From Methylopila sp. Yamaguchi (GTDB taxonomy: Bacteria; Pseudomonadota; Alphaproteobacteria; Rhizobiales; Methylopilaceae): a DNA stretch of 64,000 bases. The first letter of the stretch is position 1; each line of letters opens with the position of its first letter. Made by a program: the position numbers and the translations under genes. The stretch spans positions 124,001 through 188,000 of the forward strand of contig NZ_BAUX01000010.1 of assembly GCF_002897035.1 (NCBI RefSeq), read 5' to 3'. This document shows, piece after piece, positions 8,428 through 16,991 of the stretch. Under the pieces are notes generated by a model. The model saw only the letters and a list, made by a program, of their open reading frames with translations. It was not told where the DNA came from and ran no database searches.

Positions 8428-8513
8428 TGTCGCAGCGCCTCCGAGCCGCTCATGGTTCCACACGCGCGCCGCCGCCTCTATGGTCCGGCCGACTCGGACC
8501 GAGGACCAAGGAC

Positions 8514-9464
8514 GTGCGCGTCTTCCTGTGCGAATTCGTAACGGCCGGCGGCCTTCGGGGCGAGCCCCTACCCGCGTCGCTTGCGCGGGAGGGCCGGATG
8601 ATGCGCGACGCGATGCTTGTCGACCTTCGCGACATCCCAAGCGTATCGGTCGCAATGACGGTGGACGACCGCCTGCCCGCGCCTGACGGGGTCGACGCTC
8701 GCCTGATCGCCGCCGGCGACGATCCCTGGACGCAATGGCGCGCCATGGCCGCGGCGGCTGACGTCGCGTGGATCGTGGCGCCTGAAACCGACGGCGCGCT
8801 GTTCAGCCTCGCGACGCTTTGCGCGGACGCAGGGGCGCGCGTGCTGGGGCCGACGCCCTCGGCGATCGCCCTGACCACATCCAAGCGCGAGACTGCGCGA
8901 AGGCTCGCCGAAGCGCGCATAGCGACGCCCGAGACCTATCCGCTCGGCGCGCTGCCAAAGGGTCTGGTCGGCCCCTTCGTCAGCAAACCGGACGACGGCG
9001 CCGGCTGCGACGACACCCGGCTCTGGGAGGAGCGACCGTTCGCGCTTCCCGGCGACCATGTGGTTCAGCCCTATGTCCATGGGGTCGCCGCCAGCCTTAC
9101 GGTCCTCGGCGTCGGCGGCGGCGCCCGGCTTCTGGCGGCCAACCGCCAGCATGTGACGCTGGACGAGGGAGCCTTCGCTTTCGAGGGCTTGGCGGTCGGC
9201 GCCCTCACCGACGAAGACGGCGCGCTCGCCGAGCTCGCGGACGCCGTGGCGGCGGCGATACCGGGCCTCGACGGCCTATTCGGCATCGACGTGGTGCTGA
9301 CCGGGGACGGCCCTGTGGTCATCGAGGTAAATCCACGCGTGACCACCGCCTACGTCGGCCTGCGGCGCTCGCTCGGCGTCAATCCCCTGCGCCTGCTGCC
9401 GCCCTTCGCGGACGGCTCGGTGGCGCCGCCCGCGAGCACACAGACGGTCGAGGTGCGACCGTGA
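8514..9464 (+). CDS. ATP-grasp ligase resembling tyramine-L-glutamate ligase MfnD
   Basis: The product has 316 residues. The N-terminus FLCEFVTAGGL...EGRMM matches the pattern of archaeal MfnD, which joins glutamate to tyramine in methanofuran synthesis. The C-terminal metal and substrate segment IEVNPRVTTAYVGLRRSLG is the typical ATP-grasp end of that family. In methylotrophs the corresponding cofactor is methylofuran, the carrier of the formyltransferase/hydrolase complex, so the predicted reaction is ligation of glutamate to tyrosine or tyramine (inference). The start is a GTG at 8514; upstream codons in the same frame are Arg/Pro-rich and unconvincing. The stop overlaps the next gene by four bases (GTGA). 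Confidence 0.78.
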   Translation: MRVFLCEFVTAGGLRGEPLPASLAREGRMMRDAMLVDLRDIPSVSVAMTVDDRLPAPDGVDARLIAAGDDPWTQWRAMAAAADVAWIVAPETDGALFSLATLCADAGARVLGPTPSAIALTTSKRETARRLAEARIATPETYPLGALPKGLVGPFVSKPDDGAGCDDTRLWEERPFALPGDHVVQPYVHGVAASLTVLGVGGGARLLAANRQHVTLDEGAFAFEGLAVGALTDEDGALAELADAVAAAIPGLDGLFGIDVVLTGDGPVVIEVNPRVTTAYVGLRRSLGVNPLRLLPPFADGSVAPPASTQTVEVRP

Positions 9465-10495
9465 CGTCGATCGTCGGGCTCGACGTCGGCGGCGCGCATC
9501 TGAAGCTGGCCCGGCTCGGGGCCGACGGACGGCTGGAGGCCGTGCGCATCGCCGCCTGCCCGCTTTGGAGGGGTCTCGACCGGCTGGAGGCGGCCCTGGA
9601 CCAGGCGGCCGGCGACGTTCCGCCGGACGCCGCCTGCGTTGCCACCATGACCGGGGAACTGGTGGATCTCTGGGCCGACCGCGCGTCCGGCGTCGCCGCC
9701 ATCGCCGGAACGCTTGCGGCCCGGTTCGGGACGGAGCGACTCAGGATCTATGCAGGCGCCGCGGGGTTCATCGCCGCCGCCGCCGTAGGCGCGCATGTCG
9801 ATCGTGTCGCCTCCGCCAACTGGCGCGCGACGGCGGAGGCGCTGGCGCGCGACGGCGAGGCGGGCCTTCTGATCGATGTGGGATCGACCACGAGCGACCT
9901 CATCCCCTTCGCGGAAGGCGTCGTGCTGTCCCGCGGCGCGACCGACGCCGCCCGCATGGCGGCGGACGAACTCGTCTATCAAGGCGTCGCGCGCACGCCG
10001 GTCATGGCTCTGAGCTCCCGCCTGCCGTTCGCGGGGGCCTGGGTGACGCCGATGGCCGAGCATTTCGCCACCAGCGCCGACGTCCATCGCCTGACCGGAG
10101 ACCTCCCCGAGGGCGCCGACCTTCACGCCGCGGCGGACGACGGGCCGAAGACGCTGGAGGCCAGCGCCCGCCGGCTGTTGCGGATGGTCGGAGCGGACCT
10201 CGACGCCGCGACCCGACCCGCCGCCGAAACACTCGCGGGCTTTCTCGCCGAAGCGCAGTTACGACGGCTCCATGACGCCGCGCTCGGCGTGCTCACCCGT
10301 CCGGAGGCCCAGTCAATCCGCGTCATCGTCGGGGCGGGCGTCGGGCGTTTCCTTGCGAAACAGGTAGCGGAGCGGCTCGGTGTCGGCTATCGCGACCTCG
10401 GCGCGACTTTCGCGGATGCGGACGTCCTGGCGGATGCCGCCGCCGATTGCGCGCCCGCGGTCGCCGTCGCCCGCCTCTGGGCAGCCCGCGACTGA
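9461..10495 (+). CDS. hydantoinase/oxoprolinase-like, H4MPT-linked C1 transfer pathway protein (MfnF-like)
   Basis: The product has 344 residues with an actin-like ATPase (ASKHA) fold: phosphate-1 segment GLDVGGAHLKLARL at the N-terminus and phosphate-2 segment LLIDVGSTTSDLIPF near residue 140. This domain pattern defines the one-carbon-linked hydantoinase-A relatives, including archaeal MfnF, which condenses the furan and the glutamyl-tyramine moieties of methanofuran. Together with the MfnD-like neighbour it suggests methylofuran assembly. The start GTG overlaps the preceding stop, so the two are probably translated together. The stop TGA also overlaps an ATG (10495) that is in frame with folB. 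Confidence 0.82.
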   Translation: MTSIVGLDVGGAHLKLARLGADGRLEAVRIAACPLWRGLDRLEAALDQAAGDVPPDAACVATMTGELVDLWADRASGVAAIAGTLAARFGTERLRIYAGAAGFIAAAAVGAHVDRVASANWRATAEALARDGEAGLLIDVGSTTSDLIPFAEGVVLSRGATDAARMAADELVYQGVARTPVMALSSRLPFAGAWVTPMAEHFATSADVHRLTGDLPEGADLHAAADDGPKTLEASARRLLRMVGADLDAATRPAAETLAGFLAEAQLRRLHDAALGVLTRPEAQSIRVIVGAGVGRFLAKQVAERLGVGYRDLGATFADADVLADAAADCAPAVAVARLWAARD

Positions 10496-10530
10496 TGAAA
10501 CCGGACGCCGCTCCTACGAGTTCGAGACAT

Positions 10531-10902
10531 ATGAGCGATCGCATCTTCCTCCGCGGCGTCCAGCTGCACGCCCGCCACGGCGTGTTCGAGGAGGAACGGC
10601 GCCTCGGTCAGCGTTTCATCGTCGACGTCGATTATTGGGTCGACACGGCCGGCTACGCGCAGACCGACGATTTTCGCAGCGCCGTGTCCTACAACGACGT
10701 CTATCTGACCCTGATGGAGATCGCGGCGGGCGAGCCGGTCAACCTGATCGAGACGCTGGCGGACAGGATCGCCGCAGCCCTGCTCGCGCGCTTCGCTCCG
10801 ATCGAGGTGGTCCGCGTGCAGGTCCACAAGCCCTCCGCGCCGATCGCGGGCGTGTTCGGCGACGTTGGCGTCGACATCACGCGTCGTCGCGGCGAGGCTT
10901 GA
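10531..10902 (+). CDS. folB: dihydroneopterin aldolase
   Basis: The product has 123 residues, the normal FolB length. The signature GVQLHARHGVFEEERRLGQR near the N-terminus and the C-terminal VRVQVHKPSAPI are typical. The enzyme converts dihydroneopterin to 6-hydroxymethyl-dihydropterin, a precursor of folate and, in methylotrophs, of tetrahydromethanopterin, which explains its place after the C1-cofactor genes. The ATG at 10531 matches the family N-terminus; an in-frame ATG at 10495 overlapping the previous stop would add 12 residues and could give translational coupling. Confidence 0.92.
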   Translation: MSDRIFLRGVQLHARHGVFEEERRLGQRFIVDVDYWVDTAGYAQTDDFRSAVSYNDVYLTLMEIAAGEPVNLIETLADRIAAALLARFAPIEVVRVQVHKPSAPIAGVFGDVGVDITRRRGEA

Positions 10903-10910
10903 GGGCCGCC

Positions 10911-11408
10911 GTGGTTGAGATCGGACTCGGGTTCGGCAGCAACGTGGGCGACAAGGTCGACAACCTGCGCGCCGCCATGGCCCAGGCCTTCGACGGGTCA
11001 AAGATCCGCTTCGTCGCCGCGTCTTCGATCTGGCGCACCGCGCCCTGGGGCTATGTCGACCAGGACTGGTTCGCGAATGCCTGCGCCGTGGGCCAGACGG
11101 AGATGAGCCCCGAAGAGGCCCTGGCCTGGACACAGAGCGTCGAGCAGGACCTTGGCCGCGCCAAGACCTTTCGCTGGGGCCCACGAACGATCGACGTGGA
11201 CATCCTGTACCTGGGCGACGCTAAGATCGCCTCGGAGCGGCTGATCGTGCCGCACAAGGAGATGTTCAACCGGGCCTTCGTGCTGGCGCCCCTAGCGGAG
11301 ATACGGCCCGAACTGGTGCTGGACGGCGTCTCGATCGCAACCGCCACCAGCGCGATCGACCGGCAAGACCTCGAGATCATCGCGCCGCCCTGGAGGCCCG
11401 CGGGCTGA
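10911..11408 (+). CDS. folK: 2-amino-4-hydroxy-6-hydroxymethyldihydropteridine pyrophosphokinase
   Basis: The product has 165 residues. It begins with the family strand IGLGFGSNVGDKVDNLRAA and contains the signature WGPRTIDVDILYLG that binds pterin and Mg-ATP. FolK pyrophosphorylates 6-hydroxymethyl-dihydropterin, the step after FolB, supplying folate and methanopterin synthesis. It starts at a GTG eight bases after folB; a TTG at 10899 overlapping the folB stop is the alternative. folP is not next to it, so the cluster holds only part of the folate pathway. Confidence 0.93.
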   Translation: MVEIGLGFGSNVGDKVDNLRAAMAQAFDGSKIRFVAASSIWRTAPWGYVDQDWFANACAVGQTEMSPEEALAWTQSVEQDLGRAKTFRWGPRTIDVDILYLGDAKIASERLIVPHKEMFNRAFVLAPLAEIRPELVLDGVSIATATSAIDRQDLEIIAPPWRPAG

Positions 11409-11424
11409 GGGGACAAGGGCCGCG

Positions 11425-12354
11425 CTACTCCGCGGCCTGGGGCAAGAACCTCGGACCGCGCTCGGCGAGGAAGGCGCACATGGCCTCGGCAGGCGGAGTC
11501 AGGCGCTTGCCGGTGCGGCGGACGACGTACCACTGCCGGATGATCGGCAATCCCGCCACATCCAGCCGCGCAATCCGCCCGTCCGCGAGCTCCGCCGCGA
11601 CCGTGTGCGCGGAGATGAAGGCCAGACCCAGCCCCGCGATCACCGCCTGCTTTATGGTCTCGTTCGAGCCGATCTCCATTCCGATCTTCGGCTTCACCCC
11701 TTCGGCCTCAAACAGGCGCTCCATTAGCCCCCGCGTACCAGAACCCGGCTCCCGCATCAGGAAGGTCTGACCGGTCAATGCCGTTGGCTGCAGCCCGGCC
11801 CGGCCGACGAGAGGATGGTCCGGCGGCGCGATCACGATGTGGGGGTGATCGCCGATCACCGTGCGAACGACGTCGAGATCCTCTGGCGGACGCCCCATGA
11901 TCGCGACGTCGACGGCGTCGGCTCGCAGGAGATCGAGCACGTCAGCGCGGTTGCCGACGGAGAGCGTTACGTCCACGCCGGGATGGGCGCGGCCGAAGGC
12001 CCCGAGCGCCATCGGCGCGAAGTACTTTGCGGTCGACACGATCGCCACCGACACGCGGCCGCCCGCCAGCCCCTTCATCGATTCGATCGCGGCCATGCAG
12101 TCGTTGATCGCGCCTTCGATCCGCGAAACGGCGGCGACAACCTCGCGGCCGGCGTCCGTCGGGCGGAACCGGTCGCCGCTGCGGTCCAGCAGCGGCACGT
12201 CGAGCGACGCTTCAAGAAGTTGCACCTGCATGGTGACGGCCGGCGGGGTGACGTTCAGCTTCCGCGCCGCCGCGCTCACGGATCCGCTCTCCGCGACCGC
12301 GGCGAGGGCCCGAAGCTGCTTCAAGGTCAGAGCGCGGATCAGGTTTTCAGACAT
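11425..12354 (-). CDS. cbbR: LysR-type transcriptional regulator, CbbR-like
   Basis: The product has 309 residues with an N-terminal winged helix-turn-helix (SGSVSAAARKLNVTPPAVTM, about residues 23-42) and a periplasmic-binding-like effector domain. It is transcribed divergently from cbbF-cbbP across a 136-base gap, the standard placement of CbbR, which activates Calvin-cycle operons in response to metabolites such as RuBP, ATP or NADPH. The segment GGRVSVAIVSTAKYFAP matches CbbR proteins. Function is assigned from family and position. It converges on folK across 16 bases. Confidence 0.88.
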   Translation of the reverse strand: MSENLIRALTLKQLRALAAVAESGSVSAAARKLNVTPPAVTMQVQLLEASLDVPLLDRSGDRFRPTDAGREVVAAVSRIEGAINDCMAAIESMKGLAGGRVSVAIVSTAKYFAPMALGAFGRAHPGVDVTLSVGNRADVLDLLRADAVDVAIMGRPPEDLDVVRTVIGDHPHIVIAPPDHPLVGRAGLQPTALTGQTFLMREPGSGTRGLMERLFEAEGVKPKIGMEIGSNETIKQAVIAGLGLAFISAHTVAAELADGRIARLDVAGLPIIRQWYVVRRTGKRLTPPAEAMCAFLAERGPRFLPQAAE

Positions 12355-12490
12355 GCTGAAGGCGACATTTAGTTTGTTCGCCTTTTCTGAGCAATGCGCT
12401 AGACGATCTGCTGCCGCACGACGCCTGTCTCATGGACGTGGGAACGGGCATCATGCGAGAAAGACGCATCAGCCGGAGCGGAAGACGCCT
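12355..12490. promoter_or_regulatory. cbbR-cbbF divergent control region
   Basis: This 136-base gap separates the divergent starts of cbbR and cbbF. The part next to cbbR is notably AT-rich for this genome (ATTTAGTTTGTTCGCCTTTT) and is the likely promoter and CbbR-binding zone. I could not find a clean TNA-N7-TNA pair, so the binding site is inferred from position. A purine-rich GGAGCGGAAG lies upstream of the cbbF GTG. Confidence 0.5.
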
Positions 12491-13513
12491 GTGACCGAAC
12501 GCACGACCCTCGACGCCTATCTCAACGCCTGGGCCGGCGCGGACGCCACGCGTGCGGCGGTGTCTGAAACGATTCGCGCCCTGATGGGCGCCTGCACGAC
12601 GATTGCGGACATCGTCGGTCGCGGCGCGCTCGAAGGCGCAATGGGGGCCGCTACCGAAGCGACGAACGCCGGCGGCGATTCGCAGAAAGCTCTCGATCTT
12701 CGCACCCATGACATCGTCGTCGAGGCGCTCAAGGACGCCCCGGTGGCCCGCATCGGCTCCGAAGAAGCGGACGACGAGGTCGTGTTCGACGACGCGCGCC
12801 CGCTTGTGGTCGCGACCGATCCGCTCGACGGCTCGTCCAACATCGAGACCAACGTGTCGATCGGCACGCTGTTCGGAATTCTGCCCAACGCGGGCGAGGC
12901 GTCCTTCCTGCAGCCCGGCTCTAAGCAGCTGGCGGCGGGCTTCGTGGTCTACGGCCCGGCCACGGTGCTGGTGCTGACGGTCGGCGCCGGTACGCAGGTC
13001 TTTACGCTGGAAAGGGAGAGCGGCGACTACGTTCTCACGGGCGCCGACGTCGCTATCCCGCGGGAGACTAAGGAGTACGCCATCAACGCCTCGAACCAGC
13101 GGCACTGGGACGCGGCGATGCAGGGCTACGTCATGGACTGCCTCGCCGGCGCCGAGGGGCCGCGTGAGAAGAACTTCAACATGCGCTGGGTTGGCTCGCT
13201 GGTCGCGGACGTGTTCCGCATCCTGGTGCGCGGCGGCGTCTACCTCTACCCGGGCGACGAGCGCAGCGGCTACGGCCAGGGTCGGCTTCGGCTGGTCTAC
13301 GAGTGCAACCCGATCGCCTTCGTCTGCGAACAGGCTGGCGGCGCGGCGACCACGGGCACCGAGCGCGTACTCGACGTGATCCCCGCATCGCTCCACGTTC
13401 GCTCGCCGCTGGTGGTCGGCTCGGCCGAAGAGGTCGAGCGCGTCACGCAGTACTACGCGGAGCCGCCGCGCCGCTCGCCGCTGTTCGCGAAGCGCGGTCT
13501 GTTCCTGGCCTGA
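12491..13513 (+). CDS. cbbF: class I fructose-1,6-bisphosphatase (Calvin cycle)
   Basis: The product has 340 residues. Class I FBPase motifs are clear: the acidic metal site GSEEADDEVVF, DPLDGSSNIETNVSIG, and the phosphate and active-site segment YPGDERSGYGQGRLRLVYECNP. It hydrolyses fructose-1,6-bisphosphate to fructose-6-phosphate during RuBP regeneration and gluconeogenesis. The start is a GTG at 12491 chosen by homology (TERTTLDAYL) and the purine-rich sequence before it. It is first in the operon, 23 bases ahead of cbbP and divergent from cbbR. Confidence 0.94.
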   Translation: MTERTTLDAYLNAWAGADATRAAVSETIRALMGACTTIADIVGRGALEGAMGAATEATNAGGDSQKALDLRTHDIVVEALKDAPVARIGSEEADDEVVFDDARPLVVATDPLDGSSNIETNVSIGTLFGILPNAGEASFLQPGSKQLAAGFVVYGPATVLVLTVGAGTQVFTLERESGDYVLTGADVAIPRETKEYAINASNQRHWDAAMQGYVMDCLAGAEGPREKNFNMRWVGSLVADVFRILVRGGVYLYPGDERSGYGQGRLRLVYECNPIAFVCEQAGGAATTGTERVLDVIPASLHVRSPLVVGSAEEVERVTQYYAEPPRRSPLFAKRGLFLA

Positions 13514-13536
13514 GCGGCCGATCGCCGGAACGCCCA

Positions 13537-14421
13537 ATGTCCGTCAGACATCCGATCATCTCGGTCACGGGATCGTCCGGGTCCGGCACGACCTCGGTGC
13601 GCGACACTTTCGAACAGATCTTCCGCCGCGAACACATCGAGGCGGCGTTCATCGAGGGCGACGCGTTCCATCGCTATGACCGGGTGGAGATGAAGCGCGA
13701 GGCCCGGAAGGCGGCTGCCGGCGGCGATCCGCATTTCAGCCACTTCGGACACGCCGCGAACCTGCTCGAGGAGCTCGAACAGACCTTCGCGAGCTACGCC
13801 CAGTGCGGACAAGGGCGGACTCGGTTCTATGTCCACGACGAGGCCGAGGCGCAGAAGCACAAGGCGCTGGTGGGGACCTTCACGCCCTGGGAGGACCTCC
13901 CCGCCCCCACCGACGTGCTGTTTTACGAAGGCCTGCACGGGGCGGTGGTCGCGGACGGAGTCGACATCGCGCGCCATGCGGATCTCAAGATCGGCGTCGT
14001 GCCGGTCATCAACCTCGAGTGGATCCAGAAGATCCATCGCGATAAGCGCGACCGGGGGTACTCCACGGAGGAGGTCACCAAGACCATCCTTCGCCGCATG
14101 CCGGACTACGTGAAGTACATCTGCCCGCAGTTCTCGGCCACCGACATCAACTTCCAGCGCATCCCGACGGTCGACACGTCGAACCCGTTCATCGCGCGCG
14201 CCATCCCGACCGCCGACGAATCCATGGTGGTGATCCGGTTCCGCGATCCGCGCGGCATCGATTTCCCGTACCTGCTTTCGATGGTGCACGACAGCTTCAT
14301 GTCGCGCGCCAACTCCGTCGTCATCCCGGGCAACAAGCTCGACCTCGCGATGCAGCTGATCCTCACGCCGATGATCCATCATCTGGTGGACCGGCGTCGC
14401 CGTGCGCTCTGCGGGGCCTGA
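13537..14421 (+). CDS. cbbP: phosphoribulokinase
   Basis: The product has 294 residues, the length of the bacterial octameric class. The P-loop GSSGSGTTSV lies at residues 11-20, followed by the family segment FIEGDAFHRYDRVEMKR and the catalytic region FYEGLHGAVV. The C-terminal PRGIDFPYLLSMVHDSFMSR is specific to bacterial PRK. It makes ribulose-1,5-bisphosphate from Ru5P and ATP, a reaction with no known use outside CO2 fixation, so it implies that RuBisCO is encoded elsewhere in this genome. Confidence 0.96.
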   Translation: MSVRHPIISVTGSSGSGTTSVRDTFEQIFRREHIEAAFIEGDAFHRYDRVEMKREARKAAAGGDPHFSHFGHAANLLEELEQTFASYAQCGQGRTRFYVHDEAEAQKHKALVGTFTPWEDLPAPTDVLFYEGLHGAVVADGVDIARHADLKIGVVPVINLEWIQKIHRDKRDRGYSTEEVTKTILRRMPDYVKYICPQFSATDINFQRIPTVDTSNPFIARAIPTADESMVVIRFRDPRGIDFPYLLSMVHDSFMSRANSVVIPGNKLDLAMQLILTPMIHHLVDRRRRALCGA

Positions 14422-14502
14422 CGGCCGCAACGGCCTGTACGCCGCAGGCCCGGCGGTCTAAGGGGATGCCGCATCGCAGCGAAATCTGATCCGAGACGTC
14501 CC

Positions 14503-15171
14503 ATGGCCGCCATCACCATCGCCCCCTCCATCCTCTCGTCCGACTTCTCCCGGCTCGGGGAGGAGACGAAGGCGGTGGTGGCCGCGGGAGCGGATTGGGT
14601 CCATCTCGACGTGATGGACGGGCACTTCGTGCCGAACATTACCTTCGGCCCGGAGGTGGTGAAGCGGCTCAGGCCCTGGACCGACGCGGTGTTCGACTGC
14701 CACCTGATGATCGGGCCCGCGGACCCCTACCTCGAGGCCTTCGCGAAGGCCGGCTGCGACGTCATCACCGTGCACGCGGAGGCCGGGCCGCACCTTGACC
14801 GTTCGCTGCAGGTGATCCGTGGTCTTGGCAAGAAGGCCGGCGTGGCGATCAACCCGGCGACGCCGGAAAGCGCGGTCGCCTATGTCCTCGACAAGGTCGA
14901 CCTGATCCTGGCCATGACCGTGAACCCCGGGTTCGGCGGCCAGGCGTTCATCCCCGAGGTTCTCGAGAAGATCAAGCGGATCAAGGCGATGATCGGCGAT
15001 CGTGACATCCGGCTTGAAGTCGATGGCGGCGTGACGCCCGAGACCGCGGCGCTCTGCGCAGCTGCAGGCGCGGACGTCCTGGTCGCGGGCTCCGCGGTGT
15101 TCAAGGACGGCCCGGAGGCCTACGCCGGCAACATCGCCGCGATCCGCGCCTCGGCGGACGCCGCCGCCTGA
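14503..15171 (+). CDS. rpe: ribulose-phosphate 3-epimerase
   Basis: The product has 222 residues forming a TIM barrel. The family motifs [32 protein letters not shown] and LEVDGGV are intact. The enzyme interconverts ribulose-5-phosphate and xylulose-5-phosphate, feeding PRK in the Calvin cycle and linking to the pentose phosphate pathway; in cbb operons it is called CbbE. It lies 81 bases after cbbP, and its stop TGA overlaps the ATG of cbbY, which indicates coupled translation. Confidence 0.96.
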   Translation: MAAITIAPSILSSDFSRLGEETKAVVAAGADWVHLDVMDGHFVPNITFGPEVVKRLRPWTDAVFDCHLMIGPADPYLEAFAKAGCDVITVHAEAGPHLDRSLQVIRGLGKKAGVAINPATPESAVAYVLDKVDLILAMTVNPGFGGQAFIPEVLEKIKRIKAMIGDRDIRLEVDGGVTPETAALCAAAGADVLVAGSAVFKDGPEAYAGNIAAIRASADAAA

Positions 15172-15917
15172 TGCCGCTCGAGGCCCTGATCTTCGACGTC
15201 GACGGCACCCTGGCCGAAACGGAGGAGACCCACCGTCGCGCGCTCAACGACGCCTTCAGGACCTTCGACCTCCCATGGAGCTGGGATCAGCCGACCTACC
15301 GGCGTCTTCTGCGGGTCATGGGCGGAAAGGAGCGGCTCCGGCACTTCATCCAGCACGACCGCCCCGAGAAGGCGGAGGATGCGTTGGCCCGACTCGACGA
15401 CCTGCACGCCGCGAAGAACCGGAGGTACGCCGAACTCGTCCACGAAGGCGGCGTGACGCTTCGGCCGGGCGTCGCGCGGCTGATCGCCGAAGCGCGCGCG
15501 AAGGGCGTGACCCTTGCGATCGCTACGACCACCAGCCAGGCGAACGTGGAGGCGCTGCTCCGGAAGACGCTGGGCGCCGAAGCGCTCGGCTGGTTCTCGG
15601 CGATCGCAGCCGGCGATCTCGCGCCGGCGAAGAAGCCGGCGCCCGATATCTTCCTGCTCGCGCTCCGGCAGTTGCGGCTGCCCGCGTCGGCCTGCGTCGT
15701 GCTCGAGGACACGGTCTACGGGCTTCGGGCGGCGAAGGCGGCGGGTCTCGCCACGCTCGTGACCCCAAGCTTCTATACGGACGACCAAGACTTTTCGGCC
15801 GCCGACGCGGTCTTCGACACGCTCGGCGAACCTGGCGCGCCGGCCCGCCATCTCGCTGGCGCTGGCGTCGGCCAGCCGCTCGTGACGGTCGACTTTCTGC
15901 GGAGCCTCGTCGCCTAG
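15171..15917 (+). CDS. cbbY: CbbY, HAD-family xylulose-1,5-bisphosphate phosphatase
   Basis: The product has 248 residues. HAD motif I is FDVDGTLAETEETH, with the nucleophile and acid Asp pair; motif II lies in LAIATTTSQ, the motif III Lys in PAKKPAPDIF, and motif IV in VVLEDTVYGL. CbbY removes xylulose-1,5-bisphosphate, a misfire product that inhibits RuBisCO. The start overlaps the rpe stop. The stop TAG lies within CTAG, and the opposing fhuF gene takes its own stop from the other strand of the same CTAG, so the two genes overlap by four bases. Confidence 0.93.
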   Translation: MPLEALIFDVDGTLAETEETHRRALNDAFRTFDLPWSWDQPTYRRLLRVMGGKERLRHFIQHDRPEKAEDALARLDDLHAAKNRRYAELVHEGGVTLRPGVARLIAEARAKGVTLAIATTTSQANVEALLRKTLGAEALGWFSAIAAGDLAPAKKPAPDIFLLALRQLRLPASACVVLEDTVYGLRAAKAAGLATLVTPSFYTDDQDFSAADAVFDTLGEPGAPARHLAGAGVGQPLVTVDFLRSLVA

Positions 15918-16666
15918 AGCTCGACCGCCGTCGCGCAGCTTGGGCGGCCTTGCAACTGCTTCAGACGGTGCGGGCAGTTGGCGCAATAGCCCTCGAACTC
16001 CGGCAGCAGGTGCCGCAAGCAGCAGACGTTGCGCCAACGGGCGATCGGGTCGCCCACCTCGACGTAGCGGACGGGCGCGAAGAACCGGTTGCGAGTCCCG
16101 TCGGGGCGGAGCGGCTCGGCGATCAGCGGCCGTCCCCTCGCCGAGGCGGCGGGGCACAGGTCCGGCTGCTTCTCCAACTCCTGCAGCACATACTCGAACA
16201 GGTTCGCCGCGTTGTTCCAGAGCACCTTGGGCGAAATCTTCGCGTAGGCGCTCAGACCCGAGATCACCGGCGCCAACTGCCCCTCGATCAACTGCTCGAA
16301 CCGGCGGAAGGCGCAGTCGTGGGATCGGGTTTCGCCGGCGTGCGGCACGACGATAGCCGCGGGAAGACCATCCTCGAGCACCACACGTGTCTCGTCGATG
16401 CCGACGGGAAGGTCCAGGTCGAGAGCGAGGCTCGCCACCATCGCCCCGCTCATGGCGACATAGGCGTGGTGCATCGACCAGAGCGAGATCAAGGCGCGGC
16501 GTTCGTGGCCGTGGCGCTTCGCCGCGATCGCCAGCGCCGCGTCCAGATTGGCCGGCGAAACCGCTTCGCGCATCGGGATCGACGGGCGGTCGTCTGGCAA
16601 CAGGGTCAGCGCCAGGAACGGCTCCCACGGCCCCGACAGGATCGGCCTCAGAGCCTCGATCACCAC
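15914..16666 (-). CDS. fhuF: FhuF-like siderophore-iron reductase
   Basis: The product has 250 residues. The N-terminal domain shows the helical FhuF pattern (SMHHAYVAMSGAMVASLALD). The C-terminus has the four-cysteine [2Fe-2S] motif NVCCLRHLLPEFEGYCANCP, by my count CC-x11-CxxC. Such proteins reduce ferric siderophore complexes in the cytoplasm to release iron. No siderophore transporter is next to it; its neighbours are cbbY (convergent, overlapping) and the RND operon (divergent), so it appears to be a stand-alone gene. Confidence 0.85.
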   Translation of the reverse strand: MVIEALRPILSGPWEPFLALTLLPDDRPSIPMREAVSPANLDAALAIAAKRHGHERRALISLWSMHHAYVAMSGAMVASLALDLDLPVGIDETRVVLEDGLPAAIVVPHAGETRSHDCAFRRFEQLIEGQLAPVISGLSAYAKISPKVLWNNAANLFEYVLQELEKQPDLCPAASARGRPLIAEPLRPDGTRNRFFAPVRYVEVGDPIARWRNVCCLRHLLPEFEGYCANCPHRLKQLQGRPSCATAVEL

Positions 16667-16991
16667 GGCGCCTCCAGAACGTCAGGTCGTAAAGAGATCT
16701 GCCGGCGCATGTTGCTCCTCGGTATCACGAGCGCCGATAGCAACCGCGTCATGTCCTGGCAATCCACGCGGCGAACACTGTGATCGCTTCAGAAACGTTC
16801 CAGTCCTGAAACGCCATCCCTCCGCCGCGTTTGCGCCTTGATCGAGGCCGATGGCGTAGCGGCGCAGGGACGCCGCCCGCCCGACGTGAAAGGCTCGCCG
16901 ATCTGGTGAGCGTTTGTCGCGCGTAGGCGACAGCGGTCGTCGCCCGGACGTGCGAAGACTGTGGCGTGACGCGTCAGGAACGAGATCGCAT
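16667..16991. promoter_or_regulatory. intergenic control region between fhuF and the RND efflux operon
   Basis: This 325-base stretch separates two divergent units. No convincing small gene, RNA or mobile remnant was seen. A short dyad, TTCAG...CTGAA (arms near 16788 and 16806), lies about 190 bases upstream of the efflux start and could be part of an operator. Regulation of both flanking units must come from here, but no known box was recognised. Confidence 0.35.
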
